A stretch of 64,000 nucleotides of DNA from Sagittula sp. P11 (GCF_002814095.1 NZ_CP021913.1:4408501-4472500), one strand, 5' to 3'. Shown: positions 40,540 to 50,541, numbered from the stretch's first letter. Made by a program: numbers and translations. Notes: generated by a model not told the origin, from the sequence alone.

Positions 40540-41307
40540 TCAGTTGCCGTCGGTGCCGGCCAGCAGCTCTTCTGCCGGGGCTTCCTCGAGCGCGCCGAGA
40601 TCGACGCCTGCCGCTTCCATCTGGCCGGTCATGCCGTCCAGGGCCGCACGGGATGCGAGGTCGCAGTAGAGCGCGATGGCGCGTGCCGCGTCGTCGTTGC
40701 CCGGGATGATGTAGTCCACGCCGTCGGGCGAGCAGTTGGTGTCGACAACCGCGACAACCGGGATGCCCAGCTTGTTGGCTTCGGCCACGGCCAGCTGCTC
40801 TTTCTTGACGTCGATGACGAACAGCATGTCCGGCACGCCACCCATCTCACGGATGCCGCCCAGCGAGGCCTGCAGCTTCGCCTGGTCGCGTTCCATGTTC
40901 AGGCGCTCTTTCTTGGTGAGGCCCTCTGCGCCGGATTCCATCTGCTCGTCGATGGAACGCAGGCGGTTGATCGACTGCGACACGGTCTGCCAGTTGGTCA
41001 GCGTGCCACCGAGCCAGCGGTGGTTCATGTAGTACTGTGCGCACTTCTCGGCCGCTTCGGCGATCGGCTGTGCTGCCTGACGCTTGGTGCCGACGAAGAG
41101 AACGCGGCCGCCCTTGGCGACGCAGTCACGGATGGCCTGCAGAGCCTGGTCCAGCATCGGGACGGTCTGCGTCAGGTCCATGATGTGGATGCCGTTGCGC
41201 GCACCGTAGATGAACTCGCCCATGCGGGGGTTCCAGCGCTGCGTCTGGTGGCCGAAGTGAACGCCAGCTTCAAGCAGCTGACGCATGTTGAACTCGGGAA
41301 GAGCCAT
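40540..41307 (-). CDS. rpsB: 30S ribosomal protein S2
   Basis: A 255-residue ribosomal protein. It begins [27 protein letters not shown], the standard S2 start, and continues with the FGxxNxxHIxDLTQT-like segment and [26 protein letters not shown]. The ATG at 41307 is used (GGAAAGGA upstream). The 5' leader of about 125 bases to the promoter at 41432-41460 includes a TATGGGG/CCCCATA hairpin. tsf is downstream. Confidence 0.97.
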   Translation of the reverse strand: MALPEFNMRQLLEAGVHFGHQTQRWNPRMGEFIYGARNGIHIMDLTQTVPMLDQALQAIRDCVAKGGRVLFVGTKRQAAQPIAEAAEKCAQYYMNHRWLGGTLTNWQTVSQSINRLRSIDEQMESGAEGLTKKERLNMERDQAKLQASLGGIREMGGVPDMLFVIDVKKEQLAVAEANKLGIPVVAVVDTNCSPDGVDYIIPGNDDAARAIALYCDLASRAALDGMTGQMEAAGVDLGALEEAPAEELLAGTDGN

Positions 41308-41431
41308 GCCTTCTATCCTTTCCGGTTTAGCCTCGGCGGGGGATTTGTCCGGATCATTCCGGGCCAACCGGTGGACCTATGGGGATGTCTCCCCCATAAG
41401 GCCCGCCCCCGCCTGCGGGTTCGTGAGGGGG

Positions 41432-41460
41432 CCATTACAGAGGTTTGTACGCCGTGGCAA
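41432..41460 (-). promoter_or_regulatory. Predicted promoter of rpsB-tsf
   Basis: On the minus strand TTGCCA (41460-41455), a 17-base spacer, and TAATGG (41437-41432), a near-consensus sigma-70 promoter with the transcript start near 41425. The remaining upstream spacer to 41656 shows no gene. Confidence 0.6.
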
Positions 41461-41656
41461 GCCCATAACGGCCGGCGATGCGGGCATGGCGCCATACAGC
41501 CTTTCCTGAGCTGCGGATCGGCGGTGGCGTGACCGGGGCCAAGTGGGGTTTCGCGCGGAAGATCGCGACAGGCAAGTGGATCGTTCGGAATTGCGAGGGG
41601 CCGCGCAGCAATGCGGCCCAACCGTTTGAATTTCCTGTCTTAGTCGGCCAGCGAGA

Positions 41657-42961
41657 TCAAAGGAAAACCCGCTCCACGAACCAGTAGGCGCCGACGCAGG
41701 CGATCGCGACGGAGGCGGGCGTGGCCACGTAGCGGCGGTAGGCGTCGAGGTGATCCACGAAATGTGCCGAGATCAGGCAGGCCACCGAAAGCGCCGCCAG
41801 CGGCCAGAGGAAGACCGGCGCCCCTGCCCCCATCGCGGCGGTGAATCCCGGGCCGTTCAGCAGGTAGCCCGCCGCCACGAAGACGATGGCCAGCACGCCG
41901 TAGACCACCTGCGCCATGCGCTGGTCGGCCTTCAGGCGGTCGGTTCTCTGGGCCAGGACCACCAGCAGGAAGGCGATGGCGATGACCGTGAGCTGGCCGA
42001 ACTCCACGCCGACGTTGAAGCCGATAAGTGCTGGAATGAACTGGTTTTCCGGCAGTCCGAACTCTTGCAGGACCGAGGCGAATCCCAACCCGTGCAGCAG
42101 GCCGAAGATGAAGATCACCAGCGGCCGCCAGCGGTGCAGCTTGTCGGAGACGATGTTCTCCACCGCGACGTAGACGATGGAGGCGGCGATGATCGGTTCC
42201 ACGATGCTGCCGGGGATGGATACGTACCCCAGCGCGCCGAGCGCGAGCGTCACGGTATGCGCCAGCGTGAAGGCAGAGATCTGCCAGAGCAGCGGGCTGA
42301 GCCGGGTGGAGAGGAAGAACAGGCCCAGCACGAAGAGGATGTGGTCGAGGCCCAAGGGAAGGATGTGCTCGAAGCCCACCGGGATGTAGCTGGCGAAGGT
42401 GGCGAGCGGCCCCATGGCGTCGCCGCCGGCGAGGGTGATCGGTTCGGACGGGCCGCCGGTCAGGTAGCCGGTATAGCCGTCCTCGACGTCCATCTGCCGC
42501 AGGATCAGCGTGCCGTATTCCGAAGGCCAGGAGACGGTGATCGCCTGCGCGCCCGCGGGCAGATTTCCGTTCAGGAACAAGCGGCTCTCGCGCGGAAGGT
42601 CGATGTTGGGTTCGTCGTCGATCTCGACGTTGCCGAGCGTGAGCGGCACCTCCGTACCGTCCTGCGTGGTCACGGTGACCGGGCCGAGGATGGCCTGTTC
42701 CTCGCCCTCGATGCGGGCCTTCAGGTCGTCGGGAGAGAGCGCGCGGAGGGTATCGACCTCCTCTGCGCCGTCGGTGGCGTTGGTGTCCTCCACGCCTTCG
42801 AGGTCGACGCCTGCCAGAAGCGGTTCCGCCGACAGGCGCAGCACCAGCGCCAGGTCGGACCCTTCGGTGGTCAGGTCGCCGATGGCGGGCCGGACCTCGT
42901 GGGCGGCGGCGGTGGAAAGCCACAGAAGGCTGGCGAGAAGGGCGGCAAGGGCGCGGATCAT
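41657..42961 (-). CDS. HupE/UreJ-family membrane protein
   Basis: A 434-residue inner-membrane protein. A signal peptide (residues 1-20, ending TAAAHEVR) leads a periplasmic domain of about 170 residues with no enzyme motif; the C-terminal half has about six TM helices starting at [21 protein letters not shown], which carries the HxxxGxDHxxF motif diagnostic of HupE/UreJ proteins, thought to be metal (nickel or cobalt) permeases or accessory. Hydrogenase or urease genes are not in this window, so its metal role is unproven. Start at 42961, chosen by the signal peptide. Confidence 0.85.
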   Translation of the reverse strand: MIRALAALLASLLWLSTAAAHEVRPAIGDLTTEGSDLALVLRLSAEPLLAGVDLEGVEDTNATDGAEEVDTLRALSPDDLKARIEGEEQAILGPVTVTTQDGTEVPLTLGNVEIDDEPNIDLPRESRLFLNGNLPAGAQAITVSWPSEYGTLILRQMDVEDGYTGYLTGGPSEPITLAGGDAMGPLATFASYIPVGFEHILPLGLDHILFVLGLFFLSTRLSPLLWQISAFTLAHTVTLALGALGYVSIPGSIVEPIIAASIVYVAVENIVSDKLHRWRPLVIFIFGLLHGLGFASVLQEFGLPENQFIPALIGFNVGVEFGQLTVIAIAFLLVVLAQRTDRLKADQRMAQVVYGVLAIVFVAAGYLLNGPGFTAAMGAGAPVFLWPLAALSVACLISAHFVDHLDAYRRYVATPASVAIACVGAYWFVERVFL

Positions 42962-43044
42962 GGTCGTCTCCGTGGCGGCAGTTCCGATCCAAGATGACGC
43001 AATGTCAGGCGGGTTCAAGGGCGGAAGCGACCCCATCGTACGCC

Positions 43045-43296
43045 GTTAACCTGCCACATGGGCACCCCCGAGGGATAAACGGCGCGCGCGGAGGGGTAAC
43101 GGAGCGTACGCCGCACGGGCATACGACATGCTGTGGTGCGAAAACGCATCTGCCACAACGGGTTAACGGATCTTCATGAATCGAGAGGCGCGTTAAGGGA
43201 CGAACCGGCCGATTGGACCCCGATTCCCGGCCGGTTGTTAATCTTTTGCGCGAATCGGTGCCGTCAAACCGTTGCGCAGCAATGTTTTTCGTTAAC
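43045..43296. repeat. Conserved intergenic element, copy A (core 43169-43247)
   Basis: Shares a core of about 80 bases with 59098-59177: GATCTTCATG, 11 bases, GCGTTA-x-GGG-xx-GAACCGGCCG-x-TT-x-GACCCC, 5 to 6 bases, CGGCCGGTT-xx-TAA-x-CTTTT. Inside, AACCGGCCG (43203-43211) and CGGCCGGTT (43228-43236) form a perfect hairpin. Both spacers begin and end with GTTAAC, though the outer parts align less well. Here it lies between the rhodanese stop and the hupE-like start. Two occurrences in 64 kb suggest a dispersed family of structured elements. Confidence 0.75.
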
Positions 43297-43332
43297 CCTG
43301 CCGGAAACGTCGCGTCACGGCGCCCTGCCCGC

Positions 43333-43920
43333 TCAGCCGGTCTGGTCGGTGACCGAAAGGCCCAGCAGCCGCCAGCTTTGCATGCCGCCGCGATAGTAGA
43401 AGATACGGTCGGCCGGATAGCCCGCCTCGATCATGTTGCGGATCGCGGTCGGCGACTGCCCGCACCAGAGACCGTTGCAAAACAGCGCGACACGCCGCGC
43501 ACCGGCGCAATCCCAGCCGTCGAAGTCGGGCTCGCAGCCGAGCTGTGCCAGTTCGTCGATGACGTAGGTATAGGGGATGTTCACCGCGCCGGGGATGGAG
43601 CCGGTGCGGAACCAGTCTTCGGTTCGGCTGTCGATCACCATGGCGTCGGGGTCCTGCAGCATGTCGAGCAGTTCCAGCTCGCCGATGGTGGTCACGCCCG
43701 GTGCCGGGGTCATCGGCTGGATGCAGAACGGCGGACAGGCGCGCGAGGTCTGTGCCCATTCGCCGTCAAGCTCGTTGGCCTGGTCCTGGATGCGGCTGAT
43801 GGTGGCCGATCCTTTTGCCGTCTCGATCGTGACCGAGGGCATGTCCGGGGTGATGTTGACCTCTTCGGCCAGGAGCGGCGTGCTGAGCAGCGCGCCTGCG
43901 ACGATGGATCTGATGAGCAT
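43333..43920 (-). CDS. Periplasmic rhodanese-like sulfurtransferase
   Basis: A 195-residue rhodanese. Residues 1-18 are a signal peptide (ending LLSTPLLAEE), so it acts in the periplasm. The rhodanese domain has SRTEDWFRTGSIPGAVNIPY and an active-site Cys148 in LFCNGLWCGQSP, larger than the usual CxxGxR loop; this CNGxWCGQS form occurs in sulfur- or cyanide-related periplasmic proteins. It carries two further cysteines in ACPPFC. Sulfur trafficking or redox function inferred; substrate unknown. It stands alone. Confidence 0.85.
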   Translation of the reverse strand: MLIRSIVAGALLSTPLLAEEVNITPDMPSVTIETAKGSATISRIQDQANELDGEWAQTSRACPPFCIQPMTPAPGVTTIGELELLDMLQDPDAMVIDSRTEDWFRTGSIPGAVNIPYTYVIDELAQLGCEPDFDGWDCAGARRVALFCNGLWCGQSPTAIRNMIEAGYPADRIFYYRGGMQSWRLLGLSVTDQTG

Positions 43921-44061
43921 GATGTGTCCTCCCTTGTGAAATGGAGGTTGGGGCCGGGCAGGCACAATTCAAGCGCGGGCGCCCTGCCCCCATGTGCTGC
44001 CGACGGTCATGGGGCGCCTTGGGTGGGGTCGTCCCCGCGCTTCGCCGGACCCGCTGGTTTG

Positions 44062-44133
44062 CCCGGGGCTTCGCCCGTTCGTCGCTTGAAAGGTCCACCG
44101 GACCTTTCATCCGGCTCTGCCGGACCCGCTCCT
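44062..44133. repeat. 72-bp direct repeat, copy 1, with internal hairpins
   Basis: Identical to 44199-44270. Contains the perfect hairpin GAAAGGTCC-ACC-GGACCTTTC and the shorter CCGG-CTCTG-CCGG. Between the copies lies a third hairpin, GAACCGTCC-CCC-GGACGGTTC. It fills the 349-base spacer between the phoB stop and the rhodanese start, with no gene. Confidence 0.9.
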
Positions 44134-44198
44134 TCGCCCGTGATTTGCCCGAACCGTCCCCCGGACGGTTCGCCGCGCCGGAGGCGCGGTCCGGCCGC

Positions 44199-44270
44199 CC
44201 CGGGGCTTCGCCCGTTCGTCGCTTGAAAGGTCCACCGGACCTTTCATCCGGCTCTGCCGGACCCGCTCCT
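44199..44270. repeat. 72-bp direct repeat, copy 2, abutting the phoB stop
   Basis: Second identical copy, 137 bases from the first, ending at the phoB stop codon. On the minus strand it forms the 3' end of the phoB transcript, so its hairpins may act in termination or RNA stability. Confidence 0.9.
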
Positions 44271-44959
44271 CACCCCAGCGCGTATCCTGCGCCGCGGACG
44301 GTGCGGAGGGGGTCCTGACCGCCGTGCTGGCTCAGCGCCTTGCGGAGGCGGCCGATGTGGACGTCGACGGTGCGGGTGTCGACATAGATGTCGCGGCCCC
44401 AGACGCGGTCCAGAAGCTGTTCGCGCGACCACACGCGGCCCGGCTTTTCCATGAAGGTGGTCAGCAGGCGGAATTCTGTCGGGCCGAGTTTCAGCGGCTT
44501 GCCGTTGCGGGTCACGCGGTGGGTCTCGGAATCGAGCACGATGTCCTCGTATTCGAGCCGCAGACCGGCGGCGGAGGGCCGGGTGCGCCGGAGTTGCGCC
44601 CGCACCCGCGCCATCAGCTCGATGATCGAGTAGGGTTTGACCACGTAGTCGTCGGCGCCGGTTTCAAGGCCACGCACGCGGTCGATTTCCTCCGAGCGGG
44701 CCGAAAGCATGATGATCGGCACGTTGCGGGTTTCCGGCCGGGTCTTGATCTGGCGGCAGACCTCGATCCCGGAGACGTTGGGCAGCATCCAGTCGAGGAC
44801 CACGATGTCGGGGTTTTCCTCCGCCATCATCAGGAGCGCCTCTTCGCCGTTGCCGGCGCTGGCCACCCGGAAGCCTTCAGCCTCCAGGTTGTAGGACAGG
44901 ACTTCGCGCTGTGCCGGCTCGTCCTCGACGAGCAGAACCGTGGGCTGATCCGCCGCCAT
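44270..44959 (-). CDS. phoB: Phosphate response regulator PhoB
   Basis: A 229-residue OmpR-class activator of the Pho regulon. Receiver: VEDEPAQREV acidic patch, phospho-Asp56 in IVVLDWMLPN, Lys in YVVKPYS. C-terminal winged HTH: LGPTEFRLLTTFMEKPGRVWSREQLLD, then TRTVDVHIGRLRKAL and RTVRGAGYALG. It is the last gene of the minus-strand phoR-pstSCAB-phoU-phoB set, 5 bases after phoU. It would bind the Pho box at 50625-50653. Confidence 0.96.
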   Translation of the reverse strand: MAADQPTVLLVEDEPAQREVLSYNLEAEGFRVASAGNGEEALLMMAEENPDIVVLDWMLPNVSGIEVCRQIKTRPETRNVPIIMLSARSEEIDRVRGLETGADDYVVKPYSIIELMARVRAQLRRTRPSAAGLRLEYEDIVLDSETHRVTRNGKPLKLGPTEFRLLTTFMEKPGRVWSREQLLDRVWGRDIYVDTRTVDVHIGRLRKALSQHGGQDPLRTVRGAGYALG

Positions 44960-44964
44960 CGCCC

Positions 44965-45708
44965 TCAGTCCTCGTCCGCTTGCGAGAACTCCGGCGAGAG
45001 CCGGTAGTCGGAGGACGTGCGGTCGTCCTTTACCCGCGCCTCTGTCGGCATCTGCCCGGTGACGAGGAAGACCACCTGCTCGGAGATCGAGGTGACGTGG
45101 TCGCCCATGCGTTCGATGTTCTTGGCGATGAAATGCAGGTGCATGCAGGCGGTGATGTTGCGCGGGTCCTCGAGCATGAAGGTCAGGAACTCGCGGAACA
45201 GCGTGTTGTACATCTGGTCGACGTCGCGGTCGCGGTCGATCACGTCGAGCGCCAGCGCCTCGTCGCGCTGGATGTAGGCGTCGAGCGCGTCCTTCAGCAT
45301 CAGCTCCACCTCGCGGGCCATGCGGCGGAGCGAGGCGGCGGTGCCGCCGATCTGCTGCATCTGCGACAGGACCGAGGTGCGCTTGGCGATGTTCTTCGAC
45401 AGGTCGCCGATGCGTTCGAGGTTCGCCGACATGCGCATCACCGACAGCACGACCCGCAGGTCGGAGGCGATGGGCGCGCGCAGGGCGATGACCCGGGCGG
45501 CTTCCTCGTTTAGGCTTTCGTCCATGGCGTCGATGGCCTTGTCGCCGTCGCGCACCTTCTGGGCCAGTTCCTCGTCCCGCTTCTCGAGCGCGGTGGCGGC
45601 GCTGATGATCGCCTCTTCGACGAGGCCGCCCATCTTCATGATCCGGGCCTGGATGCCTTCGAGGTCGCGGTCGAAGGCCGAGGCGATGTGCTGGTTCAGT
45701 TCGGTCAT
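44965..45708 (-). CDS. phoU: Phosphate signalling protein PhoU
   Basis: A 247-residue protein made of two repeated three-helix PhoU units, which reduces PhoR/PhoB signalling when phosphate is plentiful. The family pattern is clear: DRDLEGIQARIMKMGGLVEEAI at the start, RALxAPIASDLRxV-like (ALRAPIASDLRVVLSVMRM), RIGDLSKNIAKRT, and the second unit's MHLHFIAKNIERMGDHVTSIS. Four bases after pstB and 5 before phoB, so clearly co-transcribed. Confidence 0.96.
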   Translation of the reverse strand: MTELNQHIASAFDRDLEGIQARIMKMGGLVEEAIISAATALEKRDEELAQKVRDGDKAIDAMDESLNEEAARVIALRAPIASDLRVVLSVMRMSANLERIGDLSKNIAKRTSVLSQMQQIGGTAASLRRMAREVELMLKDALDAYIQRDEALALDVIDRDRDVDQMYNTLFREFLTFMLEDPRNITACMHLHFIAKNIERMGDHVTSISEQVVFLVTGQMPTEARVKDDRTSSDYRLSPEFSQADED

Positions 45709-45712
45709 GGGA

Positions 45713-46516
45713 TTATCCGATCCGTCCTGTGATGTAGCTTTCGGTGCGGGGATCTTCGGGGTTGGTGAAGATCTTGCCGGTTTCGCCGTATTCCACGAGG
45801 TTGCCGAGGTGGAAGAAGGCCGTCTTCTGGCTTACGCGGGCGGCCTGCTGCATGGAGTGGGTCACGATCACCACCGAGTAGTCCTGCCGCAGCTCGTCGA
45901 TCAGCTCCTCCACCTGGCTGGTGGCGATGGGGTCGAGCGCCGAGCAGGGCTCGTCCATCAGCAGGACCTCCGGTTCGGTGGCGATGGCGCGGGCGATGCA
46001 GAGGCGCTGCTGCTGACCGCCGGACAGGCCGGTGCCGGGCGCCTGCAGGCGGTCCTTCACCTCGTTCCAGATGGCGCCGCGGCGGAGCGACTTCTCGACG
46101 ATCTCGTCGAGGTCGGCCTTGTTCTTGGCGAGCCCGTGGATGCGCGGCCCGTAGGCGATGTTGTCGTAGATCGACTTGGGGAACGGGTTGGGCTTCTGGA
46201 AGACCATGCCGACCTTGGCGCGGAGCTGCACCGGATCGACGCGCTTGTCGTAGATGTCTTCGCCGTCGATCTCGATCCGGCCCTCGACGCGGCAGATGTC
46301 GATGGTGTCGTTCATCCGGTTCAGCGTGCGCAGGAAGGTGGACTTGCCACAGCCCGAGGGGCCGATGAAGGCGGTCACGGTCTTGTCCTCGATGTCCACG
46401 TCCACGTCCTTGATGGCGTGGGTGTCGCCGTAGAATACCTGAACGCCACGGGCGCTGATCTTGGTCTCGGTCTGGGTCACGTTTCGGTCCGTATGCGGTG
46501 CGTCGTACATGTTCAT
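45713..46516 (-). CDS. pstB: Phosphate ABC transporter ATP-binding protein PstB
   Basis: A 267-residue ATPase powering phosphate import. Walker [11 protein letters not shown]-loop [16 protein letters not shown] typical for PstB, signature [14 protein letters not shown], Walker [15 protein letters not shown]-loop VTHSM. It follows pstA by 72 bases and precedes phoU by 4. A second ATG two codons in could be the start. Confidence 0.97.
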   Translation of the reverse strand: MNMYDAPHTDRNVTQTETKISARGVQVFYGDTHAIKDVDVDIEDKTVTAFIGPSGCGKSTFLRTLNRMNDTIDICRVEGRIEIDGEDIYDKRVDPVQLRAKVGMVFQKPNPFPKSIYDNIAYGPRIHGLAKNKADLDEIVEKSLRRGAIWNEVKDRLQAPGTGLSGGQQQRLCIARAIATEPEVLLMDEPCSALDPIATSQVEELIDELRQDYSVVIVTHSMQQAARVSQKTAFFHLGNLVEYGETGKIFTNPEDPRTESYITGRIG

Positions 46517-46588
46517 GGGTCCTATCCTAGCGGTTTGGCCGCCCGTCGGGAATGCCGGGCCTTGGCGGTGGGGCCGGATCTCTCCGGC

Positions 46589-47944
46589 TTACCAGCGGCG
46601 CTCGAAGCGGCGGCGCAGGATGATGGCGATGATGTTCATGGTCAGCAGGAAGACCAGGAGGATGATGATCCCGCCCCAGGCCCGTTCGTAGTAGGCCGGG
46701 TCGGCGCGCTTGGCCCATTCGTAGATCTGGGCGGGCATGGCGGAGTTCGGGGACATGAAGCCTTCGGCGATGCCCTCGGGGTAGTTGGTGGCGATGTAGC
46801 CCACCATGCCGATCAGCAGGAGCGGCGCGGTTTCGCCGAGCGCCTGCGCCAGGCCGATGATGGTGCCGGTCAGGATGCCCGGCATGGCGAGCGGCAGCAC
46901 ATGGTGGAAGACCGCCTGCATCTTCGACGCGCCCACCCCCAGAGCCGCGTCGCGGATCGACGGCGGGACCGACTTCAGCGAGGCGCGGGTGGAGATGATG
47001 ATCGTGGGCAGGGTCATCAGCGTCAGCACGAGGCCGCCGACCAGCGGCGCGGACTGCGGGAGACCGGCGAACTGGATGAAGACGGCAAGGCCCAGGATGC
47101 CGAAGACGATGGAGGGCACGGCCGCGAGATTGGAGATGTTCACCTCGATCAGGTCGGTGAAGCGGTTCTGCGGCGCGAATTCCTCGAGGTAGATGGAGGC
47201 GGCGACACCGATGGGCAGCGACAGCGCCAGCACCACCAGCATCATGAAGAAAGAGCCCAGCATCGACACGCCCAGACCGGCCTGTTCGGGGCGGGATTCG
47301 GAGGCGTCGGCGCCGAAGATGAACTCGGAGTTGAAGGACTTCTCGACAAGCCCCGCCTCGCGCATCTGGTCGATGAGGTCGAGGTGCTCGGCGTCGATGT
47401 TCTTGTCGCGGGTGATGTCCTCGCGCTTGACCCGGCCCTTGAAGTAGCCGTCCACGCGGGAGGATGCGAGGATGCGAAACTCGATGGTCTCGCCGATCTG
47501 GCCGGGGTTGGCGATGACGTAGTCGCGCAGCTGTGCGGCGGCGGAGGCGGAGATCAGCGCCTTCATGTCGCCGTCGTCCTCCAGCGGGGTTTGGAAGCCC
47601 TGCTCCTGCACCTGCGCGAAGATCGCCTGCTGGATCAGCGGCTGGTAGCCGAAGGTGGAGACCTTCTTGATGTCCTCGATGTCGCGGTTGCCGTTCTTGT
47701 CGAGCTTTGCCTCGTCCAGATAGACGGGCACCTCGATGAAGGTCTGCTGGAAGGCGGTCAGGCCGTTCGTCAGGATCGCCCAGAGCAGCACGACGAGGAA
47801 GAAGATGCCGGTGCCGATGGCGGCGAGGCCGTACATCCGGAAGCGTTTCTCGGCAGCGTTGCGGCGCTTGGTCCGGGCGTCGGCGGCGGTCAGGGAAATC
47901 TTGCCGCGCGGTGCACCGGCGGTGTCCATGGATGCGTCGGTCAT
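46589..47944 (-). CDS. pstA: Phosphate ABC transporter permease PstA with long N-terminal domain
   Basis: A 451-residue permease. The first TM helix is followed by about 140 extra periplasmic residues of the DUF3333 type found in alphaproteobacterial PstA; ordinary PstA is about 280-300 residues. The C-terminal half carries five TM helices and the EAA loop (LGVGASKMQAVFHHVLPLAMPGILTG, cited by its ALGVGAS and LPLAMPGI). The start overlaps the pstC stop (ATGA). With PstC it forms the phosphate channel. Confidence 0.95.
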   Translation of the reverse strand: MTDASMDTAGAPRGKISLTAADARTKRRNAAEKRFRMYGLAAIGTGIFFLVVLLWAILTNGLTAFQQTFIEVPVYLDEAKLDKNGNRDIEDIKKVSTFGYQPLIQQAIFAQVQEQGFQTPLEDDGDMKALISASAAAQLRDYVIANPGQIGETIEFRILASSRVDGYFKGRVKREDITRDKNIDAEHLDLIDQMREAGLVEKSFNSEFIFGADASESRPEQAGLGVSMLGSFFMMLVVLALSLPIGVAASIYLEEFAPQNRFTDLIEVNISNLAAVPSIVFGILGLAVFIQFAGLPQSAPLVGGLVLTLMTLPTIIISTRASLKSVPPSIRDAALGVGASKMQAVFHHVLPLAMPGILTGTIIGLAQALGETAPLLLIGMVGYIATNYPEGIAEGFMSPNSAMPAQIYEWAKRADPAYYERAWGGIIILLVFLLTMNIIAIILRRRFERRW

Positions 47945-49398
47945 TCGTACTGCTCCCGGTACTTGCGCACGATGTAGAGGGCGAAGACGTTCAGCCCCAG
48001 CGTCAGGATGAAGAGGGTCATGCCGAGGGCGAAGGCCACCAGCGCCTCGGGCGAGGCGAAGTCGGCGTCGCCGGTCAGCTGGGAGACGATCCGCGTGGTC
48101 ACGGTGGTCATCGCCTCGAAGGGGTTCAGCGACAGCTTGGCCGCGGCCCCTGCCCCCAGCACCACGATCATCGTCTCGCCGATGGCGCGCGAGGTGGCCA
48201 GCAGGATGGCGCCCACGATGCCCGGAAGGGCCGCGGGCAGGATCACCTGCTTGATGGTCTCGGACTTCGTCGCGCCCAGCCCGTAGGAGCCGTCACGCAT
48301 CGCCTGCGGCACGGCGTTGATGATGTCGTCGGAGAGCGAGGAGACGAAGGGGATCAGCATGATGCCCATGGCGATGCCGGCGGTGATGACCGCGCGGGTG
48401 CCCTGCATCCAGCCCAGACCGTCGCTGCCGAAGACCGACAGCAGCAGGGGGCCGACCGTCAGCAACGCGAAGAGGCCGTAGACGATGGTGGGGATGCCGG
48501 CCAGCACCTCGAGCGCGGGCTTGGCGTAGGCGCGCATCTTCGGGCCCGCGTATTCCGACAGGTAGACGGCGGCGAAGAGGCCAATCGGCACGGCGACCAG
48601 CAGCGCCACGAAGGAGATGTAGAGCGTGCCCCAGAGCAGCGGCCAGATGCCCAGCTCGGACCCGCCGCCGAAGGAGGGCGACCAGGTGAGCGAGCCGAAG
48701 AATTCGCCCGCCGGGTAGAGGTTGAAGAACCGGATGGTGTTGCCGATCAGCGAAAACACGATGCCGATGGTGGTCAGGATCGCGATGGAGGCGGCGGCGA
48801 TCAGCAGGTAGCGGACGGAGGTTTCCACCACGTTGCGGGCGCGGAAGTCCTTGTGCGTCTCGCGCAGGGCGATCACGAAGCCCGCGATCGCGAGGACCAG
48901 CACGGCCACGGTCATGTAGAGGTTGCCGCGGTTGTTGATGACGCGGAACTCCTGGGCGGCGTCCAGCACGGCCGGGGTGATCGCGGAGGTGACGATCTGG
49001 CCCGCGTCCTTCAGCGACTGGGTGAGCTGGTCGGCGCTGATGTCGCGCACGCGGTCGGCCTGCATCAGCCCTGCGGCGATGGCGTTGTCGATGCCGTCGG
49101 CGGTGCGGCGCACCTCGGCCATCACGAGCGACAGGTTGCTGCCCTCGGCGACCTCGCTTTCGGGGATCATCCCGGAGACGACGGAGTTGACGTAGATCGG
49201 CTGCGCCAGAAGCCAAACGATCAGCAGCAGGAAGGCGGGAACGACGACCTTGATCGCCGCGTTCGAGCCGTAATAGGACGGCAGCGAGTGCAGGTGGCGG
49301 CTGTCGCCGCCGGCGCTCTTCATTGCGCGGCCGCGCCCGGCGACATAGCCGACGGCTGCCAGCGCAAGCACGATCACGATGAGCCAGAGTAAAGGCAT
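47941..49398 (-). CDS. pstC: Phosphate ABC transporter permease PstC (extended)
   Basis: A 485-residue permease with about eight TM helices; usual PstC is about 310-330, so, like PstA here, it has an N-terminal extension containing a TM segment (PLLWLIVIVLALAAVGYVAG) and a further helix near residue 55-80. The permease core has the EAA loop (GLGATKSETIKQVILPAALPG) and the MGIMLIPFVSSLSDDI segment. Start at 49398, where GGGGGG precedes the ATG; longer frames are not supported. Overlaps pstA by 4 bases. Confidence 0.93.
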   Translation of the reverse strand: MPLLWLIVIVLALAAVGYVAGRGRAMKSAGGDSRHLHSLPSYYGSNAAIKVVVPAFLLLIVWLLAQPIYVNSVVSGMIPESEVAEGSNLSLVMAEVRRTADGIDNAIAAGLMQADRVRDISADQLTQSLKDAGQIVTSAITPAVLDAAQEFRVINNRGNLYMTVAVLVLAIAGFVIALRETHKDFRARNVVETSVRYLLIAAASIAILTTIGIVFSLIGNTIRFFNLYPAGEFFGSLTWSPSFGGGSELGIWPLLWGTLYISFVALLVAVPIGLFAAVYLSEYAGPKMRAYAKPALEVLAGIPTIVYGLFALLTVGPLLLSVFGSDGLGWMQGTRAVITAGIAMGIMLIPFVSSLSDDIINAVPQAMRDGSYGLGATKSETIKQVILPAALPGIVGAILLATSRAIGETMIVVLGAGAAAKLSLNPFEAMTTVTTRIVSQLTGDADFASPEALVAFALGMTLFILTLGLNVFALYIVRKYREQYE

Positions 49399-49500
49399 GT
49401 GCCCCCCGAAGTCCCTGATGTATTTCTTTGCCTGAATGGCGGACGGGGCGGCGGGAATGGCCGCCCCGTCTGAGGTGTGCAAGGTCCCTTTCGGGTCCTA

Positions 49501-50541
49501 TTACATGCCTTCTTCGGACATGGTGGTCTCGTTCGCGACCTTTTCCTGGGTCTGTGCCAGTTCCGGGTCAGCCACGAGGCCGTATTCGGAGAGCGGGCCG
49601 TCCGGGCCTGCGATCTCGTCTGCGACGAAGAATTCCGCGAATTCCTTCAGGCCCGGGATGACGCCGATGTGTGCCTTCTTGATGTAGAAGAACAGCGGGC
49701 GGGAGACCGGGTATTCGCCGGAGGCGATGGTCTCGGTCTTCGGCTCGATGCCGGAGACGGTGGCGACCTTCAGCTTGTCGGTGTTGTTCTCGTAGAACGC
49801 CAGGCCGAAGACGCCGATGCCGTTGGAGTTGGAGTCGATGGAGGCCAGCGTCTCGGTGTAGTCGCCGTCGATGTCCACGGAACGACCGTCGGTGCGCACT
49901 GCGATGCAGGCGTCCTCGGCGTCGTCCTCGGACATGCCGCTGTCGAGCATCGCCTGCAGTGCGCCGGTGGTCTCGCAGCCTGCTGCCAGGACCTTCTCTT
50001 CAAAGACTTCACGGGTGCCGTGCTTGGTGCCCGGGATGAAGGCCATGATCTCGGCTTCCGGCAGCTCGGCGTTGAACTCGGACCACATGGTGTAGGGGTT
50101 GTCGACCAGCTCGCCGTCCTTGACCACTTTCGGGGCCAGGGCGTTGTAGATGTCTGCCGGTTCGAAGGCGGTGAAGGCCGGGCCGTCGATCTGGGAGGCG
50201 AAGACGATGCCGTCATAGCCGATGCGGACTTCGATGATGTCGGTCACGCCGGCGTCTGCGCAGGCGGCGATTTCGTTTTCGCGGATCGCGCGGGAGGCGT
50301 TCGCGATGTCGATGGTGTTTTCGCCCACGCCTTCGCAGAAGCGCTTGAGGCCGGCGGAGGAGCCACCGGATTCCACGACCGGGGTCGGGAAGTCGAAGTT
50401 CTCGCCGAAGGCTTCGGCCACGATGGAGGCGTAGGGCAGAACGGTGGAGGAGCCTGCAACCTGCACGTTGTCACGTGCGTAGGCTGCGGAGGCTGCGGAA
50501 GCGAGCGCCAGAGCAGAGGCGGTCAGTTTCACGAATTTCAT
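49501..50541 (-). CDS. pstS: Phosphate-binding protein PstS
   Basis: A 346-residue periplasmic phosphate receptor. Signal peptide residues 1-22 (ending ASAAYARDN). The phosphate site includes AGSSTVLPYASIVAEAF, VESGGSSAGLKRFCEG and NASRAIREN. First gene of the uptake operon: pstC follows after about 100 bases, and three 11-bp PhoB repeats stand 84 bases upstream, so it is induced by phosphate starvation. Confidence 0.96.
   Translation of the reverse strand: MKFVKLTASALALASAASAAYARDNVQVAGSSTVLPYASIVAEAFGENFDFPTPVVESGGSSAGLKRFCEGVGENTIDIANASRAIRENEIAACADAGVTDIIEVRIGYDGIVFASQIDGPAFTAFEPADIYNALAPKVVKDGELVDNPYTMWSEFNAELPEAEIMAFIPGTKHGTREVFEEKVLAAGCETTGALQAMLDSGMSEDDAEDACIAVRTDGRSVDIDGDYTETLASIDSNSNGIGVFGLAFYENNTDKLKVATVSGIEPKTETIASGEYPVSRPLFFYIKKAHIGVIPGLKEFAEFFVADEIAGPDGPLSEYGLVADPELAQTQEKVANETTMSEEGM

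Noticed and set aside
44062-44270. CRISPR array
   Set aside because: Only two 72-bp copies, with internal hairpins and a 65-bp hairpin-containing interval; no cas genes.
45320-47977. 885-codon plus-strand frame opposite phoU-pstB-pstA
   Set aside because: Repetitive Asp/His/Gly composition is typical of the antisense of high-GC genes; it overlaps three certain genes.
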